Below are positions 35,651 through 47,617 of a stretch of DNA of 64,000 nucleotides, one piece after another; within the stretch, counting starts at the first letter, position 1; every line of letters begins with the position of its first letter. The stretch comes from Apium graveolens. Lineage: Eukaryota > Streptophyta > Magnoliopsida > Apiales > Apiaceae. The notes below the pieces were generated by a model, which saw only the letters and a program-made list of their open reading frames with translations, did no database searches and was not told the DNA's origin. The translations under genes and the position numbers were made by a program. The stretch lies in the NCBI RefSeq assembly GCF_009905375.1, contig NC_133657.1, positions 41,845,853 to 41,909,852 of the forward strand, written 5' to 3'.

Positions 35651-35662
35651 TGGTATCAGAGC
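35651..35662 (+). other. primer binding site of element B
   Basis: TGGTATCAGAGC lies two bases after the LTR end. It matches the 3' end of initiator tRNA-Met. Confidence 0.92.
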
Positions 35663-35717
35663 AAAATCTGAAAGCAAACAGATTAAAGATCTTGGAAGAA
35701 TCAATACGCAGAAGCTT

Positions 35718-38050
35718 AGCAGAATCAAAATTCCTACCTTTGACAGATCTAACTACACACTATGAAAAAAGAAAATGATGTTGTTCATCAGGATGGCCAA
35801 TCCATTATACATTTAAATCCTCAAGAATGGGCCTTTCACCCCGTGGTAAGAGTTAAGGAATCTACAAATGGAGACATGGTGATTCCAGCACATTATGCTC
35901 TTAAAGATCCTTCAGAATATACCGAACCTGAAAAAGAAAAAGTCTCTCTGGATAGTGGCTTCCAATTGATCTTAATAAAGTCATTTGACAATGTAATGTA
36001 AAATAACATTGTCAAATGTGACACATCCAAATAGATCTGGGAGAAAATAGAAATTTTATGTGAATAAACAAAGGAAGTTAGGTCCAACCAAAGGAGGATT
36101 CTGGTTTCTCAGTATGAGGGGTTTATGGCTAAACCGAAAGAAGGAATTACTGAAGTTTTTGAAAGGTTCAATAAATTGATAAATGACTTGCAGCTACATG
36201 ATAAATATTATGAAGCTGAGAAGGTTAACCTAAAGTTTCTGCTAACTCTTCCTGACCATCTTGAACAAAAAATATCAGCTATTAGAGAAGAAAGAGATTT
36301 AAGCAGAATGACTTTGGAAGTTCTATATAGAATCCTGAAAATTTATGAACTTGAAATGTTGCAAAGAAAGTCATTGAAAGCACACCGTGGTCATGTAGTT
36401 GATGGTTCAAGTGCTTTGATTGTGAATGACAGAGAAAAAAGTGAAGATGAGCAAGATGATCAAGTTTTAGTTATTCAAGCTACGGAACAAAAGAACAAAG
36501 GACCTCATAAGCAAGTTATATTGGAGCTGGAGGAAGATGAATATTACACCCTGGATGAGCTAGATGAAATGGATCAATCAATGGCTTATTTGGCTAGAAA
36601 ATTTTCCAACATAAGAGTCAAGAAGCCAAGGTTTTTTAAGAGCAAGGGATAATATTCCAATAGCAATAATTGGAAACCAAAAGCTCAGTACAATTCAGTT
36701 AGCAAAGGTGGCTACAAAACTGGATCTGTGGACAGATCAAAGATAAGGTGCTTCAATTGTGATGAGTTGGGTCACTTCGCTACTGAATGCAGAAAGCCTA
36801 AAAAGGTGAAGAAGGATAAAGCTTACTTGGAACTGGAAGTAAAATATGAAGCTCTCTTAAAGAAATAGTCTGGAAAAGCTTATATTGCAGAAGGAAAGAG
36901 TTAGGATGATAATGATGTTGATGATGAGGATGAAGAGGTTGGAAACTATGCACTTATGACTTTTGAGCATGGAGAAGCATCCACATTAAAATTAAAGGTA
37001 CCAACTCTAACCATTATTGATTTAAATGCTAGTCAATATAAGGAGACTGTGAAAAAGATGATTGTGGAGATGTTTCATATACACACTAGCTTGGTAGCAG
37101 CTACTGAGGAAGTCAGTAGGCTAACAAAAGCTAATGAGAAGCTTGAGAGTGAGAATGAAAAGATGGATCTGCTGCTTGTGGAGCTTGAGTCAGTCAAGCA
37201 AGAAAATGAATATTTGAAAAATAAGCTGAAGTGTTCCAATGAGATTGAAGCTGTGTTAAGAGAGAAGATTGAAAAGAATGAGGTGAAACTGAAATCATTC
37301 AGGAATGCATCTAAGTTGCTTGGTCAGTACCATGAGAAGAACAAGCCATGTGCTAACATTGTTATTGGTCTTGATTATGCTGTTTTGAATAGCAACAAGA
37401 AAGCTGTAGGTGGTAAAGAAAAAGCAACTAAAAATGAAGATGTCCCAGCTATTCTGAGAAAGGTTGGTTCACCTATGTTCAAAGCATATGAAGTAGATTT
37501 CAGTGAAGAAGAGTTGATCATAAAGCAAGAAATTATTGATGAAGATAATGAGAAGAAAAATGCAGAAATAACTCCACTTCCAAAGCTGAAAAGAAACCCA
37601 TGGTCAACCAAGATTCCAAGACACCTGTCAAGGATGTAAAAACTGAAGATGCAAGAAAGAAGAAGAAAATAGAAATAGAAAGATTGGGATAAACAAGAGC
37701 AAAAAATTTTCTTATGTTGCAGATGCTCCAAGAAAACAATGTAAAAAATGTGGCTCTGTGAATCATCTAACTCACCTTTTCAAAAAGGTTGTTAGTAAGC
37801 CGGGAGTGGGAGCATGCAAGTACAATGAAGCAAAAACTGAAGATCCATACTTATTCTGTGACAAGTTTGATTGCATACCTTGCACCATGAAAGTAATGAC
37901 AAGTTGCCACAAGCTGAGAGTTGATCTTAAGAAAATCAATATTGAGTCTTCAGCTAAATAGGAAAATGCACATCATTCAATGAATTCTATTCTTTCTGAA
38001 TCATCAAACTCTACCTCTATCAAATCTGTTAACAAGAGAATAATACCCAA
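35718..38050 (+). pseudogene. gag of element B, broken
   Basis: Gag homology begins at about 35718 (KIPTFDRSNYTL, then a TGA where tryptophan is expected, then KKKMMLFIRMANPL). A frameshift near 35840 moves it into the frame of 35762-36001, which runs to stops at about 35999, 36032 and 36064. The piece 36125-36652 holds the UBN2-type capsid domain. A CCHC knuckle CFNCDELGHFATEC sits at 36749-36790, a coiled-coil-rich segment at 36956-37639, and a second knuckle-like motif lacking its last cysteine (CKKCGSVNHLTHLF) at about 37740-37780. Further stops occur at 36650, 36868 and 36902. The layout matches the gag of element A. Confidence 0.87.
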
Positions 38051-38087
38051 CACTGCTTGGGTTGCTAAACACACCTAAACTCATTGT

Positions 38088-39286
38088 GTGCAGGGCAAAG
38101 AAAATAAAGTCATATGGATCATAGACAGTGGATGCTCAAGACATATGACAGGTGATATGGCCCTGTTATCACAATTTGAGGAGAAGGCTGGCCCATTAGT
38201 GACTTTTGGAGACAACATCAAAGGTTTCACAATGGGATATGGCAAATTGATTTCTGTAAATATTGTCATTGAAGGTGTAGCACTAGTAACTGGTCTTGAA
38301 GTGAATCTCCTTTATGTTAGTCAATTTACAGACAAAGGATTCAAGGTCACATTTGACAAAGGAGAATGCATTTTTTAAGCAAAAAGAATGGCAAAGTTGC
38401 TCTGAAAGGAGCAAGGAAAGGAAGCTTATTTGTTGTAGACTCAGCAAATGAGGATGAAATTTGTTGCTTCTACACCAAGGCATCTGTAGACCAAAGCAAG
38501 TTATGGCATAAAAAGCTATCTCACTTGAATTTCAAGGCAATCAATACTCTAGTCAAAGAGGAGTTAGTGAGAGACATGCCTAATCTGGAATTTGCTCAAG
38601 ATGAAGTCTGTGATGCTTGTCAAAAAGGAAAAATGAAACGATCAAGTCACAAGAGTAAAATTGTGAATTCTATAAGTGCACCTTTATAACTTATTCACAT
38701 GGATTTATTTGGACCATTTAATGTCCAGTCAATTTCAAGAAAATGATATGCACTTGTGATGGTGGATGACTACTCAAGATATACATGGGTAGTATTTATG
38801 CACTCTAAAGATGAAACTCCACATATCATAATTAAACACATCAAGAAGGTTGAAAAGAAGGATGAAGATTAGGACTGTGTGAAAAGATTGAGGAGTGATA
38901 ATGGAACAGAATTCAGGAATGCAACCTTAACTGAATTCTGCAAAGACAAGGGCATTATTCAAGAATTCTCAGCTGCTCGAACACCTCAGCAAAATGGGGT
39001 AGTTGAGAGAAAGAACAGAACACTGGTAGAGGCTGCTAGAACAATGCTGCAAGATGCAAAACTGCGAACTAAATATCTCATTAACAAGAATCTTAGAAAA
39101 TCACCCTACTCAATCTTGTCTAAAAGGAAGCCTACTGTGAAGCATCTTCATGTGTTTGGAAGTAAGTGCTATGTTTTGAAGGACAACTCTGAATATGTGG
39201 GAAAATTTGACTCTAAGGTTTTTGAGGCAATTTTTCTGGGATATTCATTGGAGAGAACTGCATATAAAATCTATGTGATTAAATAA
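38088..39286 (+). pseudogene. protease and integrase of element B
   Basis: Protease is at 38088-38378 with IIDSGCSRHMTG (DSG at 38124-38132). It is followed in another frame by the integrase zinc-binding region (LWHKKLSHLNF, then CDACQKGK; 38366-38689). The integrase core has all three acidic positions: MDLFGPF, RSDNGTEF and PQQNGVVERKNRTL (38879-39286). Breaks include a frameshift near 38370, a TAA at about 38687, a TGA near 38743 and a TAG near 38871. The order protease-integrase-RT is the copia order. Confidence 0.9.
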
Positions 39287-41250
39287 AAGAAAATTATGGA
39301 AAACACAGATGTTACTTTTGATGATGACAGGTGCCCAGGCTTGGAATGCCTTGATGAAAATGAAGCTGAAGCCCTAAAGTTGGAAAATCTCAAAATTGAT
39401 AGTGATTCTGATGATGAAGCTGACGTCAACACAAACCACATAATTGATGAAGAGTCTACTGATCAAGTGATTCATGAGAATGGAAGCTCATCTCATGTAC
39501 CTGAATTTGATAACACAAACTCAGGGGGAGAAAGAGAGGAAGGTTCTGCAATTCATGCCAATGATGAAGAAAATACAGAAAACTCAAGTCAACAAACTCA
39601 CACCAGAAAGTGGGATAGAAGTCTCATTAGAGAAGAAATTATTGGTGATCCTACTGTTGGAGCGAGGATTAGAAGTGCAACTGCAAATGAATGTCTACAT
39701 GCATGTTTTATTTCACAAATCGAGCCAAAGAAAACTGAAGAAACTCTACTTGATCCTGATTGGATATCTGCTATGCAAGAGGAGCTAAATCAGTTTGAAA
39801 GAAACAAAGTTTGGGAGTTGGTTCCTGCACCAAAAAACAGAAGTATAATTGGAACAAAGTGGGTGTACATGAACAAGATGGATGAAAATGGAATTGTCAC
39901 CAGAAATAAAGCAAGGTTGGTTGCAAAAGGCTACTCATAAGAGGAAGGAATTGACTATGATGAAACTTTTGCTCCAGTTGTAAGACTTGAAGCAATAAGG
40001 ATTTTTCATGCATTTGCTGCGCATTCAAAATTTAAAGTATATCAAATGGATGTCAAGAGTATTTCCTTAATGGTGAGTTGGAAGAAGAAGTTTATGTGCA
40101 ACAACCACCTGGCTTTGAAGATCCATAATTTCCAAACTTTGTATACAAGTTGCTCAAGGATCTCTATGGACTAAAACAAGCACCTAGAGCCTGGTATGAC
40201 ACATTGTTAGATTTTCTACTTAAACATGGATTCTCTAGAGGAACAATAGACAAGACACTCTTCTACAAGCTGCATGGTGGTGATATAATCCTAGTTCAGA
40301 TTTATGTGGATGATATCATTTTTGGTTCTACAAATGAAAAGTTGTGTCAAAGATTCTCCAAGCTTATACAGGGTGAATATGAAATGAGTATGATGGGGGA
40401 ATTGAGTTACTTTCTTGGACTTCAAGTCAGTCAAAGAGGTGACGGAATCTTCATCAGCCAAACTAAGTATGTCAAATATTTATTGAAAAAGTTTGGTATA
40501 GTTTATTGTTCACCTGCATCTACACCTATGTCTACAGCTACAAAGTTGGATGAAGATAAAAAGAAAAAAAGTGTAGATATTTCAAGATATAGAGGAATGA
40601 TTGGATATTTGCTATACTTAACTGCAAGTAGACCAGAAATCATGTTTGCAACATGTCTGTGTGCAAGATTTCAAGCCAATCCAAAAGAATCACATTTGAT
40701 GGATATGAAGAGGATTTTCAGATACTTGAAGGAGACCCCAAACTTGGGATTTTGGTATCCTAAGGGAACTAGTTTTAAAACTATGGGATACACATATGCA
40801 AATTTTGCTGGATGCAGGGTTGACAGAAAGAGTATTAGTGGAAGCTGTCAGTTTCTTGGACAAAGACTTGTATCCAGGTATAGCAAGAAACAATAAGCTG
40901 TGTCAACTTCCACAACTGAGGCTGAATACATAGTTGTTGGAAGTTATTGTGCTCAAGTGCTTTGGATTAGAAGTCAGCTAATGGACTATGGCCTAGTGTT
41001 ACACAAAATTCCAATTATGTGTGATAATAATAGTGCTATATCTATTGTGGCTAATCCAGTTAATCATTCTAGAACAAAGTACATTGATGTAAGGTACCAT
41101 TTTATTAGATAACATTCTGCAAATGGTACCATTGAGCTCATTTTTGTTCCAAAAGAAAAATAATTAGCTGACATTTTTACTAAATATTTGGATGAAGCAA
41201 CTTTCACTAGACTTGTAGGTGAAATTGGAATGTTAAATTCTTCATCCTAA
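39287..41250 (+). pseudogene. reverse transcriptase and RNase H of element B
   Basis: An acidic linker (39296-39600) precedes RT. RT blocks are [62 protein letters not shown] and the catalytic YVDD (40303-40314). RNase H has STSTTEAEYI, CDNNSAISI and the final LADIFTK / LVGEIGML motifs, ending at TAA 41248-41250. Breaks are TAA at about 39938, a frameshift near 40062, TAA near 40127, TAA at 40894, and TAAs near 41110 and 41161. Several replace glutamine or glutamate codons. Confidence 0.9.
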
Positions 41251-42131
41251 GGCAAGAACTCAGCCAATGTTTTACAGCAGATTAATTTTTAGTAAATCAA
41301 AATTAATTTGATTTAATTGGAAATTAACTAGAATATGAATTATAAATATATTATAAATCTCTGCATATTTATTTTTTAAAATTTAAAATTTAGCTTGGAA
41401 TTTTTCAATTCTAAGAAAATTGTCTAAATGTTGATTTGCATTTTCAATATGCAAAATTAGCATAAGGCAGAATCAAAGTGATCAAAAGTAATATAGAGAA
41501 CTGAGTTCTCGATAAGTCTAATTGACTTATCGACAAGTCATTTTAAGACTTCTAGAGTGAGTTCTAGATAAGTCAATTGTCTGACTTCTCTAGGGACTTC
41601 TCGGTAACTTCATTATGACTTATCGATAAGTCATTGTAGAGTTCTCTATAAGTGTTAACTTTTAGAGTTCTCTACAAGTATAATTTGATACTTATAAATA
41701 ACTTAGAACTGAGATAATTTAATTTACTAAATTATTTTAGTAAAATACTTTTAACAAAATCATTCTTATTTTATTTTGATTTATTCAAATAAAAATTGGA
41801 AACAATTCAGTTCGTTTTGGACAAACTGGGTATTTATTTGACATCTCGATAAGTCATTTTCTAATTCTCGATAAGAGTCAGGAAATTGACATATCGACAT
41901 GAATTTATTTTTTAAAAAATGACTTTTCGATAAGCAAACTCCAAACGTTTATTTTGATTTCTCGATAAGTCATTTACCTTTTTCTATAAATACCCAGACT
42001 TCTCGACATACACATCCTTACGCCTTCGAGAACTCTAAGTGACCTAATTTTTAAATCTAAACCGTTTTCTCTCTCGTTTTGAACTCTTTCTCTTCAAATT
42101 TTCTTATCCACTAAACTTCATACTCTTCTCA
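41251..42131 (+). other. spacer between pol and the 3' ORF of element B
   Basis: No coding potential is visible. The stretch 41490-41990 is dense in CTCGATAAGTCA/CTTATCGACAAGTC words in both orientations, the same family as in the B LTR. A pyrimidine-rich stretch (42060-42130) leads into the 3' ORF. Confidence 0.75.
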
Positions 42132-44527
42132 GTGGCATCAAACATTATTGTACCCTTTACCCCAAAAGAAACCAACTTTCTTGCATTTCTGGATGCAAAT
42201 CAAGCTCCTGAAGCTTTCAAAAGCTTTGTGAAATTTCTGTCTGAAACATATTTTGTGGGAGCTCTTACTGCTAATCTTGTACTCTACTTGAATGTTGTGC
42301 ATGAGAATCAGGCAGCATCAATAGTGATAAATTGTACAATCAAGGACCAACATGTGGAGATCTCTGAGAATGATGTCAATATGGCTTTGGGCATACCTAC
42401 TAACAAGCTGGTGGAGGTTCCAACTCAGGATGAGTTTTATGAATTCATGGACTTCATCAATTATTCTGAAAAGATTAATCTGGCAAGCATGAACAAAAAG
42501 AACCTGAGGAGGGAATGGTCTTTTCTCTTTAATTCAGTATTCAGGGCTTTCACTTGCAGAAAGTCGGGGTTTGACAACATTTCAAGTGTTGTCCAGAAGC
42601 TGGTCTACTCATTGGCTCACAACAAACAGATAAATATAGGACACTACATCTTGGAGGAACTGAGCACCAGGCTAATAATGCCATTAGCATCAAGAGGTGA
42701 GGAAATATTTCTTCCTATATTCATTATGTCTGCATTAAACTATAAAGTAAATGACATAAATATGATAGATGGTGTAGATAGATCATTAATATGCAATTGT
42801 AATCAAGTGTCTAAAATTCTATTTGGATCACTATCTACAAAGAACAAGGTGCAGGTGGGTCTTAAATTAACTCCATTTATGTTGGAGAAATTTAGGACTA
42901 ATCCATATCCTATGCCTGACATGAGGTCTAGTGTAATTCAATGTAGTACAGTAATGGTCCCTGAACCTGTAGAACTACAAACACATGAACACCAACAGGG
43001 GCCTTCCAATGCTGAGACCACTTCTTCTATACCTATAGTTGTTAGGAAGCCAACCACTTCATCCTCTCAAAAGAATGAAGTGAGTAAAAAGAAGAGAAAG
43101 CAGGCACCCCTTCCTAAAATAGATGAGAGTGGTGAGGATGATACACCAAAAGAGTCACCCTTGGTCAGAAAGCCAAAGAAGGAAAAGCAAACTGAGTTGA
43201 CCACTCTAGCAACCTCTACATCCTATCAAAAGGATGTAGTTGTAAATAAGGGACAAAAACAGATTCTAGAGGCATCCTCTCAACAGGGTGTCTCTATTGA
43301 AAAGAGCACTCTCCCTAGTGTACCATGTAATGAGTCTACACAACCATCACCTGAACAAATTCAAGTGTATAGAAGGAGAAATAAGGATGACACCCACAAA
43401 GAGAGCACATCGTTTGAAGCTCACTCACTTATTCAGGGGGAGCTTCCAACACTCACTTCTGATCAACAAATTCTTTTCTCTAAAATTTCTTCTTCCTATA
43501 CAACACTTGAATCTAATTCTCAAGTGCAATCTCACTCAAGTGGCTTGGTTCAAGAAACCTTGCTCACCACCCAGACACCAAATTTAGATGGTGAGAGGCT
43601 ACTAGCTGGGGTAGACCTTGATGACACCATCACAAATATAGGGGATTCATCAGTTTTCACTGAAGACCCCATGGTAGTTACTAATTCACCTTCATGTGCA
43701 AATCAGCCTTCACAGGCTGTTAGGTTTGAGGGTAGTACTCCTGAGGGGGAGCTATCTAAATTCTCCAATTCCATTGGAGGTCCCTGTTACAGGAACAACT
43801 CCCTTAAAAACCCTTTCCGAAATTGCACTCACAATTGAAGTTAGGAGTTCAATTGCCAATGACCCTGCTATGGAAAATGCAAGAACATCGCATTCATGTG
43901 ACAGTGCTCTGCAAGAAGCACAAGGGTTTGAGGCTGTTGCACATGACAGTAATCCAACCAAATCCCCTCCAATTAAATTGGAGGTTTCCACCACAAGTGG
44001 AGAATAACACCTTGTCATAACCACAGTGCAAACTGTGAGTCAAAATGTGACTCCCGTCATAGGTGATTCTGTTACCCTATCACCTTCACACCCAAACAAT
44101 CAACCTTCAACCTCAAAACCAAAAGAACCTCGTCTCATTTCCCAATAGTTACAAGAAACAGCAGCTCAACCCTCCACTATTGATGATCTAATGGTTGATC
44201 AACTTGATGGACTTACACATATATCACAACAGCTTCTCACATCCAACATATCAAACCAAGACTACCAGGCCATCATGCTTTCCTACCATACAAACGTTGA
44301 AGATCAACAAACCAAGATTGTTAATGAAGCTGGTCAAGATACAAATTATGATGCATGGCTAGACAATGAATTTTCAATTGAAATGGATGTTGTATTAACT
44401 CAGTTCAGGGAGGAATACCTAACTATATTAGGGAGCAATGCCAGATCCTTATCTCCTCAAGAAGTTTATGATGCAGTCAATGAAGTATATAAAGCTCAAA
44501 TCAAAGATTTCCACAACTTTGAAAAAA
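42132..44527 (+). pseudogene. 3' ORF of element B (function unknown, env-like position)
   Basis: The first frame is open for 568 codons (42132-43838), the longest in the window. It lacks ATG: the first codon is GTG in GTGGCATCAAAC, where homologous position would suggest ATGGCATC (inference). Residues 1-260 look like a folded domain (FVKFLSETYFVGAL; EISENDVNMALGIPT; RREWSFLFNSVFRAFTCRKSGFDN), followed by a low-complexity Ser/Thr/Lys-rich region. A frameshift near 43770 moves coding to 43780-44007, with stops at 44005 and 44146, then to 44191-44527. It is cut at 44528 by the element C LTR. I see no signal peptide or transmembrane segment, so the usual env-like label has no support here. Confidence 0.7.
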
Positions 44528-45071
44528 TGTTATCCCGAATAATACAACAAGAATTACAGAAGGGGGTTGAATGTAATTCTGGCTCCTTTTTCAAATTTAA
44601 AGAATGTTCTAACTTAATATATAACAGTGTTTGATTTTCAGTTATGCGGAATAGAAGAATAATAGCATTCAAAATACTAAGTAATAAAACACAAGCTTTA
44701 AAATTTTCTGGTGGATTTGAATGTATCCACCAGAGATACATTGTTCTACTTGCTACTTTTGGTTTATATACCACCAAGTTACATGATAATAAGACAAGAC
44801 AATAAAACAAAATAAATCTAGTCTAATATCAAGCTGCTACATTACTCTATTCTGCATCTTTGAATGTCTTTACATTTGCATGAAAATGGTAATGCTTCTT
44901 TGTTCTTTAACACCTGCAATTAGGCTGCCACATTCCATTTGCAAACACCCGACGCATGTGATTGTGTTGTCACTATAAACTGCTATTTTGAATTCGATCA
45001 TCCGTCGGGACTTTGTTGGTCATCCGTCGGGAGCCTTTGTTGATCATCCATCGGGAGTCTTTGTAGACCAT

Positions 45072-45625
45072 TGATAGGGATAAATAAATTATGATAGTAT
45101 AATTAAATACTGCAAGGTGTGGGCTTCTAGGCCCAATAATATATGATACTCAGACCAGAAAGGTTAAGCCTGATGGACCAGATCAGGTCTGATGGAATAA
45201 AGAAGGCCCAAAAGCCCTGATTATTAATTAATTTCGTAATTAATTAATAAGGGAAAAATCAGCTATTGAGAAGAGTCCCTATAAGGATATAAATCCTTAT
45301 AGATTAGCCTTAAGGGGACCTAAAAGGATAAGGAATCAGTTTCCTACTATCTAGGACTCCAAAGTCCATTCTAATTATGAGACTTGCCCACCAAGTCTCC
45401 TATACCAAGTCCAATTCAAGGACTCCCAACATCTATATAAGGGGCCTCACCCCACAAATCAGAACTATGTTTTTTGGCTTGATTCTCTAATTCACAGAGA
45501 TACGTAGGCATCTCGTAAAGGCAGAATTAAGCTACGAAACACGAGAGCAGCCATTAAAGGCCTTGAGCTCCCGAATCTTAGTAATAAATACAGCAAATAA
45601 TAACCTTAGTTTTTTATCCATAACA
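45072..45625. mobile_element. 554-bp solo LTR inside the element C LTR
   Basis: The insert interrupts the C LTR and is flanked by ACCAT at 45067-45071 and 45626-45630. It begins TGATAGGGATAAA and ends TTTTTATCCATAACA, has TATATAA at 45434-45440 and AATAAA-like text near its end, and contains no coding sequence. These traits fit a solo LTR or very small non-coding element; orientation is plus if the TATA box is real. The family is not recognised. Confidence 0.82.
45221..45250. repeat. perfect hairpin in the solo LTR
   Basis: Thirteen-base arms TTATTAATTAATT and AATTAATTAATAA flank the loop TCGT. Confidence 0.85.
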
Positions 45626-46235
45626 ACCATAAGTCGGGAGCCTTTTCTGTCACTTGACTCTATTTCATTTATACAGAATTACAAGACATCTTATATTTAC
45701 AATTAGTCACCCTATTCTGTATATCAAACTAGTAGTCAACATGACTTAGAGAATCCTACAGAATCTACTCAACTAATACCTTGTTGTTTGCAGATATGTG
45801 CTACAATACTTATTATTACATAAGCTACACTCTCGAGGGATGTTCAGTTATCATCTGTCGGGACTATAAAGATCATCCGCCGGGACTATAATAAAATATC
45901 CGTCGAGAGCTAAAATTACACTAAGTTAAATCTACTAAGGTGTTTTATTTATCTTATCATCAAGTTCATAACATATTTCTAACAATCTCCCCCAATATAT
46001 GTATACTAGAATTGTAGCCATAAATTAAGAGAAACTTGATGATAATAAAACACCCTAAATGTACAGATTGAGATATAGTAGATAAAACTGACAAGTACTA
46101 CAAATTTATTTGAAAATTGAACAAAGTAAAGTGTACAAAAAAATCTCACAATCATTATCAAGGTGTTCCTCTAGCCTGAGCAGATGATTTCTATTTCCTT
46201 GATTGTCTGGATTTATTCCCAAGCTTCCTGTTATT

Positions 46236-47617
46236 TTATTCTATTTGATTTTGGAGTTGTCTGTGGAATTCAAGTTCTTCAGCATCTGATAGATCCAGCT
46301 TCTCTTGTATTTCCAATAGAGTCTCATTGCTACAGATACTCAATTGGTCATCCAGTCTAAAGAATCTTCTAACACCCTTGTCATCCATGAATTCCATCAG
46401 CCAATAAGGCCTCGAATGCACTCTTTTTCCAGTGAAGGGAATTGATAGAGTTTTTGGTAGTGCATCTTTGGCTTTATTACTCCCTAGATCTTCTATCTTC
46501 TTTAGTACCATTCTCTTATTAGTCACATTAAACCTAAAGTTTTTATTGAATGATGAGAAGATTTTTATCAGTACAGAGCAGCTTTCTTGAAGAATCCTGT
46601 GAAGAGGCCATGTGATTTCCTTCCTTCCCTTGTACTTGAACACTAATCTTTCAGGAAGATTTTTGTGAGCATCAATTGCTCTTACTTCTTCTAGTTCATC
46701 CATCTAGAGATTAATCTCTGAAAATTCTTTGATGTCGCAGATGTATAGAAGATCTCCCTTGCTGACAGTTGGTTGAGCTTTGGTTTGTGCTTTGGATCTG
46801 AAACTCAAAGGCTTGATCTTCTTGGTTGCTCTTATCTTTGTTTTCTTTGGCTTGTTGAAGATAGGTAAATTGAGTTTAGGAATTGGCAAGCTTTCCCAGT
46901 CTATTGGCTCATCCTTGGAAATTATAGGCTCACCATGAAAGTTCTTTGTTGGATCCACCTTGAATTCCTCATGCACCACTGAGGGTTTGGATGTTTGAGT
47001 TGCAGAAGTAGACTGTTTAGGAATTTAATCTTCCATTTCCTCATCACTGAAGTCCAATTTTCTCTTTGAATGGAGCTTGTATCTGAATCTTCTTTTCTGT
47101 TGAGGTTCCTTATGCATTTTCTCACCCAGATCTTTAGCTTCTATAGGTTGCTTTTCAGAGATTTCAGTTGCAGCTTTCACAGCTTGAAGTTTGGCCAAGA
47201 TAGCATCTTGCTTCTTTTTCTGTTTGAGCTTTTTAGCATCTAAAGCAGCCTGCTTCTTTTCTTGCTTGATTCTTTCTTTTTCTTCCTTCTTAGCTGCTGC
47301 AAACTGAGGGTGTCCAGCCACCACACAAATCTCTTTTCCATTCTTGTAGATTTTGGCAATTCTCTTCTTTTATACTGAATCAGTTGGATCCTTGAAGAAT
47401 GCAATGGACCTTGCCAACAGCTTCTTTTCATCTGGTTTTGGAGTCTCAAACATGAGATCCAAGGGATTCTTGTCTGATGATTTTGGATAATTCTTTTTGG
47501 CTTCAAAACCAGTTTGGCTTTTGGAGACTTAATACATGAGGTTTAGCCCTTTTTCAAGTAACTCAGACTCATTTCATTCACATGAATTTGCTTGACTTGA
47601 GAGTAGTGATGAAAAGT
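46236..47617 (-). pseudogene. C-terminal half of the element C 3' ORF
   Basis: Collinear pieces on the minus strand run from the D insertion site: a DEKKLLARSIAFFKDPTDSV segment, a Lys/Glu-rich coiled-coil-like stretch (QFAAAKKEEKERIKQEKKQ, 47025-47324), VDPTKNFHGEPIISKDEPIDW (46704-46979), then RNLPERLVFKYKG-like and WPLHRILQES blocks to the stop at 46236. In-frame stops occur at about 47530, 47372, 47025 and 46704. It matches element A 29420-30164. Function unknown. Confidence 0.75.

Larger units (their letters stand above)
34372..44527 (+). mobile_element. B: SIRE-like Ty1/copia element, interrupted by element C
   Basis: The order on the plus strand is LTR, primer site, gag, protease, integrase, RT, RNase H, a 0.9-kb spacer and a long 3' ORF. 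The 3' ORF stops abruptly where the element C LTR begins at 44528; the rest of B, including its 3' LTR, would lie beyond C and outside the window. Many in-frame stops and a few frameshifts make the copy inactive. Confidence 0.9.
44528..45984 (-). repeat. 3' LTR of element C, with a nested solo LTR
   Basis: It starts TGTTATCCCGAATAATACAAC and ends CATATTTCTAACA, matching the element A LTRs. Removing the 554-bp insert and one duplication copy leaves about 0.9 kb. The CATCCGTCGGG motif appears at 44998-45060 and 45840-45905. A polypurine tract (minus strand) follows at 45985-45996. Confidence 0.92.

Noticed and set aside
42132..43838. Viral envelope identity for the 3' ORF
   Set aside because: No signal peptide, transmembrane segment or cleavage site is visible; position alone does not support an envelope function.
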